Positions 17,496 to 26,139 of a stretch of DNA of 64,000 bases are shown in pieces (positions within the stretch are counted from its first letter, which is position 1; each line of letters begins with the position of its first letter). The notes beneath the pieces were generated by a model. It had not been told where the DNA came from and did not search any database. It saw nothing but the letters and a program-made list of their open reading frames with translations. Origin of the DNA: Bifidobacterium sp. GTDB lineage: Bacteria; Actinomycetota; Actinomycetes; Actinomycetales; Bifidobacteriaceae. Both the position numbers and the translations under genes were made by a program. Location of the stretch: positions 248,001 through 312,000 of the forward strand of contig NZ_JALCLM010000001.1 of NCBI RefSeq assembly GCF_022647885.1, written 5' to 3'.

Positions 17496-18980
17496 ATGGC
17501 CAAACGCTGGACACCTGATCGTTTTGTGACACGACGGCGTATCAGAGTAATGGCTTGCTCCATTATCGTGACGTTGTCTTCATTGCTATATTTTGGTATT
17601 GCCGCTAGGAAAACAGTCGCATTGACCATCAACGGCAAGACTACGACCGTTCAGACCTATGCTATGAGTGTCGATCGACTCTTGGAGCAACAGGGAACAA
17701 AAGTCAAAAGCCACGATTTCGTCGATTCCTCATCTGGTGAAATGCTGAGAGACCATTCAGTCGTCACCGTTCGAAGCGCGTACCAAACCACCATTAACAT
17801 TGACGGCACCGAGGTGCCATTCTGGACAATAGCCACCAGTGCCGAGCAGCTATTGGGATTCTTCGAAGAAAATGAGCACAACGCCACCAAAGTTACTGTG
17901 GATATTAAAAACGTCTATAACCAACTCACCGGTGGCATGGTGATTAACCGATCGGGACCAGTAACAGTTATTGCAGATGGGAAAACATCTATAGCACCGA
18001 ATGGGAAACTTCCCGCTGCCTCTATCCTCGATTCGAAAGGTATTGTGCTGGGCAAACAGGACCGTGTCAGCATTGAAACAGACAACGGAAATACTGTGCT
18101 CAGGGTCCAGCGCGTAACGCAGCGACAAACGACCAGTACTAAGACCACGGCCCACGGGACACAAACTGTTGTTGATAATTCACTGTCACCTGGGGAAACA
18201 GTAATTCGACAAACAGGCAAAGACGGTGAAGATAAAGAAACTTACAATACAACTTTTGTTGACGGTGTCGCCGAAAGTTCCACTCTCATAAAATCCGAAA
18301 CACTGAGCGTGCCTCTAGATACAGTTATTGCAGTTGGGCCAACCGAGACAAGTACCCCATCCTCAAGTTCTTCTGACACCTCTTCTGATACAGGTGACAG
18401 TGATGAGAGTGCGTCTGCATCTGCTTCGTCAACGCCAAGCAAGAGCTCCGATACTCCATCACAAAGCAGCGCAAGCTCAACTCCTAGCGCATCGTCGACA
18501 TCAGCAACGCCAAGTCCTTCCAAAAGCACCAGCACTCCAAGCCCAAGCAAAACCACATCTACGCCAACGCCAACCGCGACAAAAACTTCTTCCAGCACTC
18601 CTACTGCAACGAGTGGATCATCGTCAAGCTCGTCCAGCGGATCCTCGAGCGGTTCATCTTCTTCAGGACGTTTGTGGCATCCAACAGTGGCACAGGCGCA
18701 AGCCTACGCTGCCGGTGCGGCGGCTCAACGCGGCTGGACAGGCTCTCAATGGACGGATTTAGTCTGGGTGTGGAATAAGGAGTCCAGTTGGAGTTGGAGC
18801 GCGGCAAACCCTTCATCGCCGGCTTACGGCATTCCACAAGCCAATCCTGGTTCAAAAATGGGGACCGGTTGGAAGGACGATGGGGCTGTACAAATCGATT
18901 GGGGATTAGGATATATTGCCAGCCGTTACGGCAGTCCTACTCAAGCCAAGGCCTATTGGCTAATACACAAATGGTACTGA
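17496..18980 (+). CDS. Secreted G5/DUF348 protein with lysozyme-like C-terminal domain (resuscitation-promoting-factor-like)
   Basis: Predicted surface peptidoglycan-active protein. From GTG-free ATG 17496 with GAGGGGAG upstream (the frame is open further back to 17415): Arg-rich start, one membrane span or signal anchor at about 15-38, DUF348-type beta domains (A-L-T-I-N-G-K-T; T-I-N-I-D-G-T-E; V-T-V-I-A-D-G-K), a G5-like region around 210-270, a ~100-residue Ser/Thr/Pro linker, and a C-terminal ~95-residue domain with W-N-K-E-S-S-W and A-Y-G-I-P-Q-A, a transglycosylase/lysozyme-like core whose Glu in K-E-S-S-W is the likely acid. This architecture commonly precedes ksgA in actinobacteria, as here. 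It likely cleaves glycan strands during growth or separation. Confidence 0.85.
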   Translation: MAKRWTPDRFVTRRRIRVMACSIIVTLSSLLYFGIAARKTVALTINGKTTTVQTYAMSVDRLLEQQGTKVKSHDFVDSSSGEMLRDHSVVTVRSAYQTTINIDGTEVPFWTIATSAEQLLGFFEENEHNATKVTVDIKNVYNQLTGGMVINRSGPVTVIADGKTSIAPNGKLPAASILDSKGIVLGKQDRVSIETDNGNTVLRVQRVTQRQTTSTKTTAHGTQTVVDNSLSPGETVIRQTGKDGEDKETYNTTFVDGVAESSTLIKSETLSVPLDTVIAVGPTETSTPSSSSSDTSSDTGDSDESASASASSTPSKSSDTPSQSSASSTPSASSTSATPSPSKSTSTPSPSKTTSTPTPTATKTSSSTPTATSGSSSSSSSGSSSGSSSSGRLWHPTVAQAQAYAAGAAAQRGWTGSQWTDLVWVWNKESSWSWSAANPSSPAYGIPQANPGSKMGTGWKDDGAVQIDWGLGYIASRYGSPTQAKAYWLIHKWY

Positions 18981-18990
18981 TAGAGAGCCA

Positions 18991-19926
18991 ATGACCCACA
19001 ACACATTTCTCAGCACGCCAGATGAAGGAACAATGTCTCAGCATTCATCGGTTCAGACCGCGCAGCCTCAAGCGTCGTTGCTCGGTGCTGCTGATATTCG
19101 AAGAATCGCTTCTGAAGCTGGAATTAGCCCGACAAAAAAACTCGGGCAAAATTTCGTCATCGATCCAGGAACTGTCCGCCGAATTGTCCGAGAATCTGGC
19201 ATAGATAGTAATGACCTCGTTTTGGAAGTTGGGCCAGGTCTCGGCTCTCTGACTTTAGGAATTTTAGAAGTTGGCGCGATGCTTACGGCAGTGGAAATTG
19301 ATCCAGCCTTGGCCAGCCGTCTTCCACAGACAGTACATGACTACAACTCGGGAGCAAGCGCACATCTGCAAATTGTTAATCAGGATGCTCTCACGCTTCA
19401 GCCCTCGGATTTACCGGTAGAGTATGGTACTAAGGATTTCACCCTTGTTGCGAATCTTCCATACAATGTTGCCACACCAATATTGTTGACCTTGTTACAA
19501 CGATTTGGCCATCTCAGGAACTTCCTAGTTATGGTCCAAAAGGAAGTCGCAGATCGATTGGTAGCTTCCCCTGGCAATAAAATATATGGAACTCCTAGTG
19601 CCAAAATCGCTTGGTATGGGAATGCTAAACGAGCCGGAACCATCGGAAGAAACGTGTTTTGGCCCGCACCTAATGTTGATTCCGCTTTGGTGGCATTCAC
19701 GCGTGACAGCAATTCGAATTTTCTTGAAACTGAAAGAAACTCAGTTTTTACTCTAGTAGATGCCGCATTTCAGCAACGTCGTAAAACTTTGCATGCGGCT
19801 CTGAAGCAGTATCTCGACGATCAGGCTTACATACTTGCCGATATCGATCCCACCAGAAGAGGTGAAACGCTAAGTATCGCCGAATTTGTGCGATTGAACG
19901 ACGCCATGCAACAGAGCCGCGCGTGA
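18991..19926 (+). CDS. rsmA: 16S rRNA (adenine1518/1519-N6)-dimethyltransferase
   Basis: KsgA dimethylates two adjacent adenines near the 3' end of 16S rRNA during late small-subunit assembly. Seen: K-K-L-G-Q-N-F near residue 50, the S-adenosylmethionine loop L-E-V-G-P-G-L-G-S-L-T near 80, and the catalytic N-L-P-Y-N-V near 155. A shorter start at 19033 with GAAGGA upstream is equally plausible. The stop overlaps the GTG start of ispE, so the two are translationally coupled, a common actinobacterial pair. Confidence 0.94.
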   Translation: MTHNTFLSTPDEGTMSQHSSVQTAQPQASLLGAADIRRIASEAGISPTKKLGQNFVIDPGTVRRIVRESGIDSNDLVLEVGPGLGSLTLGILEVGAMLTAVEIDPALASRLPQTVHDYNSGASAHLQIVNQDALTLQPSDLPVEYGTKDFTLVANLPYNVATPILLTLLQRFGHLRNFLVMVQKEVADRLVASPGNKIYGTPSAKIAWYGNAKRAGTIGRNVFWPAPNVDSALVAFTRDSNSNFLETERNSVFTLVDAAFQQRRKTLHAALKQYLDDQAYILADIDPTRRGETLSIAEFVRLNDAMQQSRA

Positions 19927-20843
19927 ACGCCAACATCCGCAACGTACCACCACAACCTCGAGCTGATGACCTTGTGGTGGTACGTTGTCCAGCAAAAACA
20001 AATCTGAGTCTCAGGGTTAGCACTGCACGAAATATGGCAGGCAACCGACATTCTCTGAGCACCTTATATTGTGGACTTAGCCTTGTTGACACCGTCCAGC
20101 TCAGTCGCAGCCCTTCAGGTAGTGGATTTTCCTTGAAACTAGTCGGCGAGCACCTAGGCGACCTCGGATTACCAGACTATGATGCAGCAGATAACCATGC
20201 CGTTCGCGCTTTACTCAGTCTGGCTCGCAGGTATCACAAACCACCTGACGTCTGCATCACGATAACTAAGCGCATCCCAGTGGGCGCAGGTCTTGGTGGC
20301 GGCTCAACAGATGCAGCGGGCGTACTACTAGGTTTACGCACACTGTGGGGGCTTAATGCGTCCATCAGCGACTTGGAAGCTATAGCAGCAGAACTCGGCG
20401 CAGATATGCCCTTCTGCCTGCACGGTGGGCTGGCATATGGCAACGGCTACGGTGAAAAGCTCTCAATGGTGGAGGAATCGTCGGAGGTGGCTCAACATGC
20501 GCGTGCAAGCGGCCTGCTTGGTGAGACACTGATTGGTGCTTACCAACAACGGTTGCCTACTGTCGAGGTATATAAAGCATTTGATCATTTGGGTGCGAAT
20601 CCAGATGACATCAATGACTTGCAGCAGGCAGCTTTGGCGCTGCATCCACGTTCGCGCCAAGCTATTGACCTTGCGTTGGCTGCAGGTGCCACGCACGCAT
20701 TTATTTCAGGGTCTGGCCCCTCAGTAATCGCATGTGTCAATAAGGCAGGAGCGTCGCAAGCTGTTCGAAATGCATGGCTTGCAGCACAAGCAACGGATTG
20801 GATTCTTCCTGCTACGAGTCCTGCACGACCGCAGGTCGAGTAG
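19923..20843 (+). CDS. ispE: 4-diphosphocytidyl-2-C-methyl-D-erythritol kinase
   Basis: GHMP-family kinase of the non-mevalonate isoprenoid pathway, phosphorylating the 2-hydroxyl of CDP-methylerythritol. Substrate loop V-R-C-P-A-K-T-N-L near residue 20, the ATP-binding glycine loop P-V-G-A-G-L-G-G-G-S-T-D-A-A near 120, and the third GHMP motif I-S-G-S-G-P-S near 260. GTG start in a four-base overlap with the ksgA stop. 306 residues, normal length. Confidence 0.92.
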   Translation: MNANIRNVPPQPRADDLVVVRCPAKTNLSLRVSTARNMAGNRHSLSTLYCGLSLVDTVQLSRSPSGSGFSLKLVGEHLGDLGLPDYDAADNHAVRALLSLARRYHKPPDVCITITKRIPVGAGLGGGSTDAAGVLLGLRTLWGLNASISDLEAIAAELGADMPFCLHGGLAYGNGYGEKLSMVEESSEVAQHARASGLLGETLIGAYQQRLPTVEVYKAFDHLGANPDDINDLQQAALALHPRSRQAIDLALAAGATHAFISGSGPSVIACVNKAGASQAVRNAWLAAQATDWILPATSPARPQVE

Positions 20844-20916
20844 TTGACCGTTGCACAGGCTTGCGTCAGCAAGTGAGGATAAGGTGTATGCAGAAAGATT
20901 GCGGAAGGGTTAGAGT

Positions 20917-21540
20917 ATGACGATTCCTGAGCCGTTCGACGAACGCGAGGCACGAAAACAATTTGTTCGAAGGCGCCAGAAACTGGTTTTCACTATAGCT
21001 GTGGCGGTTTTGGTGGTGGCCACGGTTCTCAGTGCCCTATTTATCCTTGGCGCATTAGGTAAAACGTCACAAAAAACTGCGGCGCAGCAACCAAACTACG
21101 GAGTTGAAGTACCCTGTGCTCCTGCCAATTCCACTTTCGCTAACCATCCAAATGTGGCAGTTCGCGTGCTGAACGGAACAGACAAATCAGGTCTAGGTAC
21201 AGCAGTAATGGAAGCACTGAGTAATCGAGGCTTCAGCATGACTGGCAGCGGCGATTACCCCAGCAAGGTCGAAGTACAGCGCACTGAAATTCTCTTTGGT
21301 AAAAACAATATTGCCAAAGCGTATACCGTAGCGGCTCAATTTAATGATGCCATTATGAGAATGGACGATCGCAGCGATCAGTTAGTCGATGTAGTGATTG
21401 GGTCAACATTCAATAATCTCAATTCCGAGAAGTCAATCGTTGCTGCCGGTAAAGCCATCACTTCTATCGAAGGCTGCGTGTCAGACGCCAACACGATGAA
21501 GGACCTTCCAAAAGCCCCACAGCACGATGCAGTAAGCTGA
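20917..21540 (+). CDS. LytR C-terminal domain membrane protein
   Basis: A 207-residue protein with a short charged cytosolic start, one membrane span at about 24-48 and an external LytR_C domain beginning V-A-V-R-V-L-N-G-T (about residue 88) and running to D-V-V-I-G. This domain is found at the end of LytR-CpsA-Psr ligases but stands alone here, without the catalytic ligase. It may bind cell-wall polymer; function not established. GGAAGGG precedes the ATG. Confidence 0.8.
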   Translation: MTIPEPFDEREARKQFVRRRQKLVFTIAVAVLVVATVLSALFILGALGKTSQKTAAQQPNYGVEVPCAPANSTFANHPNVAVRVLNGTDKSGLGTAVMEALSNRGFSMTGSGDYPSKVEVQRTEILFGKNNIAKAYTVAAQFNDAIMRMDDRSDQLVDVVIGSTFNNLNSEKSIVAAGKAITSIEGCVSDANTMKDLPKAPQHDAVS

Positions 21541-21639
21541 CACGATTCACACACGATTCAAATGAAGATGTCGCCTGTGCAGAGCTAAACAGAACTCCAC
21601 AGTATCCCCGTTATTCAGCGGCCCATAAGAATTGTTATC

Positions 21640-21674
21640 GAAGCGGTGCACTCCCCAAGAGAGTGCACCGCTTC
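21640..21674. terminator. Hairpin terminator between convergent genes
   Basis: Perfect 14-bp stem (21640-21653 with 21661-21674), seven-base loop, then AGTTTTAG on the plus strand. It sits in the gap where the LytR_C gene and the CCA-adding enzyme gene converge; best fit is rightward termination with possible use in both directions. Confidence 0.75.
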
Positions 21675-21704
21675 AGTTTTAGCTATTGCGAAACATAATC
21701 GCTG

Positions 21705-23114
21705 TTACTGCTCTGACCACCATCTCAACAATTCGGTGCGAGCCTGCGCCTCATCGACTGGTCCATTATCAAGACGGTACTCGAGCATATGTTTATAAGC
21801 CCTCCCGACCTCAGGACCGGCTTCAATGTCTAGAATCTCCATAATTTGGGAACCATTCAAATCCGGACGAATTGCATCGAGATCTTCTCTTTGCTGAAGC
21901 TCTTTGACGCGGCTTTCCATCTCATCCATTGCCTGCGCAAACAGCATAGCCTTATGTTTATTCTGGGTAGTTGCATCCGCTCTAGTCAAGCGGTTCAAGC
22001 GTTCATAAAGGTGCCCTGCATCTTTGACATATCTACGTACAGCAGCATCAGTCCACGGTTCGTCAACGTATCCATGGAAGCGTAAGTGTAGGGCTACTAA
22101 ATCGCTAACATCTTCTATGAATTTATGATCAAATCGAAGCGCCTTGAGTCGTTTTCGAGCAATCTTCGCACCAACAATATCGTGATGGTGAAAACTCACC
22201 TTTCCGCCAGGCTCAAATCTTCGTGTTTTAGGCTTTCCAATATCGTGTATCAAGGCCGCTAGTCTCAGAGTGATATCTGGTGCAGGCACCGCACCATCGG
22301 GCCCTGTTTCAAGTGCAATTGCTCGATCCAGCACCATCAAAGAGTGTTCAAAAACATCTTTATGGCGATGATGCTCATCAATTTCCAACTGTAGGGCAGG
22401 AATTTCAGGAAACACCACACCTGCTATACCAGAGTCGACCAGAGCCTCCACGCCTTCACGAGGGTGTTCGCACAACAGTAGTTTCACCAACTCATCACGG
22501 ACTCGTTCAGCTGAAACGATAGACATGCGATCTGTCATTTCTGTAATCGCCATGGCCGTATCCGGCGTAATAGTAAAACCAAGCTGTGCGACAAAACGTA
22601 CCGCACGCATCATGCGCAGAGGGTCATCCGCGAAGGATTGACGGGGATCCACCGGAGTACGTAACACTCCTTTAGCAAGATCAGCAGCCCCTGAGAACGG
22701 GTCAACAAATTCGAGTTCCGGGACGCGTAAGGCCATAGCATTCACTGTGAAATCACGCCTCGAGAGATCGCCCTCTAAGCTAGATCCGTAATCCACATCA
22801 GGTTTGCGTGATTCTGGGTCATATGTATCACTACGGTAGGTAGTAATTTCAACTTTGACTTCAGTACCATCAGCTCTGCGCCGCAGAGCACCCAAAGTGC
22901 CGAACTTTCTTCCCATATCCCAAAATCCCTGGCCCCAACTTCTGAGAATCGGTTCAAACTCTTCGGGACGCGCCGAGGTACAAAAATCTAAATCGTGCGA
23001 AGGCCGGTGCAGCAATAAATCACGCACTGGTCCGCCTACGAGAGAGAGCTCATACTGTTTTTGAGCAAACAGGCGTCCTAATTCAATGGCTTCAGGCCAG
23101 ACTTCGAAATCCAC
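21705..23114 (-). CDS. cca: CCA-adding tRNA nucleotidyltransferase with HD domain
   Basis: Adds or repairs the 3' CCA end of tRNA, needed here because the window's tRNA does not encode CCA. Nucleotidyltransferase head: L-V-G-G-P-V-R-D near residue 26, H-D-L-D-F-C with the metal-binding Asp pair near 40, and the R-R-D-F-T-V-N-A-M nucleotide-selecting motif near 117. The RNA-binding part follows, then an HD phosphohydrolase domain with L-I-H-D-I-G-K-P near 290. The frame opens with GTG at 23120; the GTG at 23114 is preferred as GAAAGGG is then correctly spaced. 471 residues in the longer form, normal for actinobacteria. It is divergent from the Nudix-DUF6049-MurJ string. Confidence 0.92.
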   Translation of the reverse strand: MDFEVWPEAIELGRLFAQKQYELSLVGGPVRDLLLHRPSHDLDFCTSARPEEFEPILRSWGQGFWDMGRKFGTLGALRRRADGTEVKVEITTYRSDTYDPESRKPDVDYGSSLEGDLSRRDFTVNAMALRVPELEFVDPFSGAADLAKGVLRTPVDPRQSFADDPLRMMRAVRFVAQLGFTITPDTAMAITEMTDRMSIVSAERVRDELVKLLLCEHPREGVEALVDSGIAGVVFPEIPALQLEIDEHHRHKDVFEHSLMVLDRAIALETGPDGAVPAPDITLRLAALIHDIGKPKTRRFEPGGKVSFHHHDIVGAKIARKRLKALRFDHKFIEDVSDLVALHLRFHGYVDEPWTDAAVRRYVKDAGHLYERLNRLTRADATTQNKHKAMLFAQAMDEMESRVKELQQREDLDAIRPDLNGSQIMEILDIEAGPEVGRAYKHMLEYRLDNGPVDEAQARTELLRWWSEQ

Positions 23115-23197
23115 GTACACCCTTTCAAGGAATCCTCACATGCGCCTACAAGCATACCGTTACCCCACCTGCACAATAACTTACGTAAAGTGGAGAC

Positions 23198-23863
23198 ATG
23201 ATTACGCCCGCAGACTTCGCGCGCATGCTTGCTCATGCGTCCGCCGATGCGGATAACCATGTCTACGCAGAGGGCGACGAGGAGTCGCTACGCTTCACCA
23301 CGCAATCCTCGCCAGATGAGTATCTCATTACACAAGATGAGAAGGATTCTAAACCGACCCCTGCAATGATGCCCACCAAAAGAGTTAAGGCTCGCCCTTC
23401 AACCTTTGCATCATTAGATGCTCAAGATTTACCAGTAGTCAGAGAATATTCAGCAGGCGGACTCATATTTGACCAAGCAGGACGTGTAGCGATAATCGCG
23501 CGCCATTCTCGTTCGGGACACTTGGAATGGTGTCTGCCCAAAGGTCATATTGAAAAAGGCGAAACCCCAGAGGAGACAGCAGTTCGAGAGGTTCACGAAG
23601 AGACTGGAATACTTGGTGAAGTTGTTGATTCAATTGCCACTATTGATTATTGGTTCACCGGTACATCTCAACGAGTTCATAAGCTTGTCCATCACTTTGT
23701 GTTAAAGCAAATCGGAGGGACTTTAAGCGTCGAAGGTGACCCTGATCATGAAGCAGAAGACGCCATATGGGTTAATTTTGACGACTTAGACAGTGTTCTC
23801 AGCTATCCTAATGAACGCAAGATAGCATGGCTCTACGCAAGGAAACACAAGAAGCAAACATGA
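23198..23863 (+). CDS. Nudix hydrolase
   Basis: A pyrophosphohydrolase of the Nudix superfamily. The complete box is seen from G-H-I-E-K-G-E through R-E-V-H-E-E-T-G-I near residues 112-135. An ~75-residue polar leader precedes the domain, unlike compact MutT. The stop overlaps the ATG of the DUF6049 gene by four bases. Its place beside the CCA enzyme, DUF6049 and MurJ genes is the standard actinobacterial order. Substrate not predictable from motif. Confidence 0.88.
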   Translation: MITPADFARMLAHASADADNHVYAEGDEESLRFTTQSSPDEYLITQDEKDSKPTPAMMPTKRVKARPSTFASLDAQDLPVVREYSAGGLIFDQAGRVAIIARHSRSGHLEWCLPKGHIEKGETPEETAVREVHEETGILGEVVDSIATIDYWFTGTSQRVHKLVHHFVLKQIGGTLSVEGDPDHEAEDAIWVNFDDLDSVLSYPNERKIAWLYARKHKKQT

Positions 23864-26139
23864 TTGGTGAACACAGACCGGGGCATTACTCCACCCTTAA
23901 CAACGCTGTTCGGCGCATGCCTACTCAGCGTTCGATTTGTCGTATTATCATACTGCTTCTGGCAGTCGCTATGTTCTTTGCTCCTCATACCAATCAGGCC
24001 TTCGCTGCTGAACAATCTGCAGACGATGCCAGCAACTCGTGTAATGATGACAGTCTCAGTTTGTGTCTACTCTCCACAACCGCCGTGGTCACAGATACTT
24101 CGGGTTTTGACGCAACAATTTCGATCACCAATAACACTGAGAATACTGTGAGCAGTGGCACGCTAATTACCTCAACCAACGCCTTGTACCCGTTCACTTC
24201 GCGCGTCGATATGCAAGGCTGGTCAGAAGGTAATACTCATATTCCTACGCCTAATACACTCAACACCAGTGAAGTATCAGCTCTTGAACCAGGCGCATCA
24301 ACTACCATCTCGATACATCTCACAGCAGACAGCACAGAACTCAAAGTGATGAACAGTTGGGGCCCTAAACCACTGTTAGTGTCCTTTTCCACAGGCAAAG
24401 GCCGCCCGACGCAAGTGCATTCCTTCCTCACACGCTCAACCGATGGTCTTTCCACTGCACAAACACCAGCACTGTCGATTACTGCGGTGCTCCCTTTAAC
24501 TGCGCAATCGTGGAATGTTGACCACGATACCCTCGTAGATCTAGTTACCAAAAGTGGCAATGAAAGCGCCCAATCAACAGCGTCACCCGCCGCCGATACT
24601 CAGCGGAATTCAGTAAGCTCTAACTCGATACTCACCCTGAATAAGCAGGCAACCGAGCGGCAACAGCAACAACTAGCCTTGCTGAATAAACATCCTCAGC
24701 TGCAAACCATAGCAGACCCAAATTATCTTTCCAGCTTCGCGATACCCCCACAAACCACAGCAGTGATGCAACCGTCTGATTTCGATATCACAGCATATTC
24801 ACAGGGCAACGCAGATTCGTACAGCAAAGCAGGTATCACTACCAAACAGTGGGATACCGCAGCAGGACTGAACTCTTTACGATCAGCGACCGGTGATACA
24901 CAAGCAACCGCACAGTTCTATGCATGGCAGGGGCAGGGGGCGTGGACCTTGTCCGCATTAGAAAGCGCCAAACAAGCTGGGTATTCGACGGTGATTGCTG
25001 ATAGCGACTACGAAGCTAACAATTCTTCGGTCGCGCATACTGGAAAATACGTTATCACCACAAAGAATGGTGATATTACCGTACTTGCCGCTCAGCGTGA
25101 ACTCAGCCGACTGGCTCAGGGCAAAGCCACTTCTTCTGACACTGATGGAGAAAATACCGATGCCGGCCGCCTTGCACGCTTTATGGCTCAAAGCGCCCTA
25201 TACCAAATGGAGCAGCCCTATGCGAATAGGGTGCTTATGGTGACCTTCTCTGAAAGCAGTCAGAACCTTCAAGATGCTGATGCCTTGATGACGGCAATGG
25301 AACATGCTTCTTGGATTAAACTCACTGACCTCCAAACACTTGATACCGCAGACAGCTACCAAGATGGGTCTACTGCAGCTGAATCCATACCAAGTACTTC
25401 AGGAATTTCATCACGAAAACTTGCACTCATTGATGAGTATTTAAGCACTCTTGCCAGTAATCAGAACGATATTGTTCGCTTCGGTTCAGCCATTCTCGTT
25501 CAAAAGAAAACCAGCAGTAGCGATGAATCCGACTCCTCACAAACCTCAGATACACAAGCACTCGCCCGAGGTGATGCATCGACTTCAGCTAACCAGAAGA
25601 ACAGTGACGCCACTGTTTGGCTAGAACAACTTAAATCCATACAGACATTATTAGCGTTACATACCTTCAGTGGCACAGGTTTGCAACATCGTTTTGTTCA
25701 GGCATCATCTACCCTGGCGGATCAGTTATTAGACGGTGTAAGCATCACGCCTTCTGAATCAATATCGGTGATCAGTGAAACCGCCAGCATGCCGGTGACC
25801 ATCAGCAACGACCACCCATACCCTGTGCAGGTTCGCGTCAGCTCGCAAACGGATTCCACCATCATTGCCACATCACGAATCACTGAAGCTACTGTTCCTG
25901 CAAACTCAGAAGTTCAAGTCACTTTCACCATCCGTGTTGCTACATCAGGAGAAGCCACAACGCAGATTGTGCTGTTAGATCGCAATGGACAGGAATTTGG
26001 CTCAACGCAATCGACACGTATCACCAGCAGTCTGCAATTAAGCGACAAAAGTGGTTTAATCCTGCTGGGTGTCGGTATACTCTTTGGCGCGTTAGGACTG
26101 TGGCGACAATTTAATCGTAAGAAGGATGCTGACGAATGA
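23860..26139 (+). CDS. DUF6049-family secreted membrane protein
   Basis: A ~760-residue exported protein of unknown function. Start at 23860 gives an ATGA overlap with the Nudix stop; an upstream in-frame ATG at 23827 would overlap further. A signal-like hydrophobic segment (about 30-50, ending near A-F-A-A-E-Q) is followed by a large external part with beta-rich Ser/Thr-rich segments, and a C-terminal span L-I-L-L-G-V-G-I-L-F-G plus basic tail anchors it. The corresponding gene next to MurJ in mycobacteria (Rv3909) has the same arrangement. Coupled position suggests a role with lipid II export or wall assembly; this is inference. Confidence 0.75.
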   Translation: MIGEHRPGHYSTLNNAVRRMPTQRSICRIIILLLAVAMFFAPHTNQAFAAEQSADDASNSCNDDSLSLCLLSTTAVVTDTSGFDATISITNNTENTVSSGTLITSTNALYPFTSRVDMQGWSEGNTHIPTPNTLNTSEVSALEPGASTTISIHLTADSTELKVMNSWGPKPLLVSFSTGKGRPTQVHSFLTRSTDGLSTAQTPALSITAVLPLTAQSWNVDHDTLVDLVTKSGNESAQSTASPAADTQRNSVSSNSILTLNKQATERQQQQLALLNKHPQLQTIADPNYLSSFAIPPQTTAVMQPSDFDITAYSQGNADSYSKAGITTKQWDTAAGLNSLRSATGDTQATAQFYAWQGQGAWTLSALESAKQAGYSTVIADSDYEANNSSVAHTGKYVITTKNGDITVLAAQRELSRLAQGKATSSDTDGENTDAGRLARFMAQSALYQMEQPYANRVLMVTFSESSQNLQDADALMTAMEHASWIKLTDLQTLDTADSYQDGSTAAESIPSTSGISSRKLALIDEYLSTLASNQNDIVRFGSAILVQKKTSSSDESDSSQTSDTQALARGDASTSANQKNSDATVWLEQLKSIQTLLALHTFSGTGLQHRFVQASSTLADQLLDGVSITPSESISVISETASMPVTISNDHPYPVQVRVSSQTDSTIIATSRITEATVPANSEVQVTFTIRVATSGEATTQIVLLDRNGQEFGSTQSTRITSSLQLSDKSGLILLGVGILFGALGLWRQFNRKKDADE

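Noticed and set aside
18242-18598. 118-residue leftward frame in the Ser/Thr/Pro linker region
   Set aside because: Antisense artefact of the low-complexity linker; composition is Val/Leu-rich because of the reverse reading of Ser/Thr codons.
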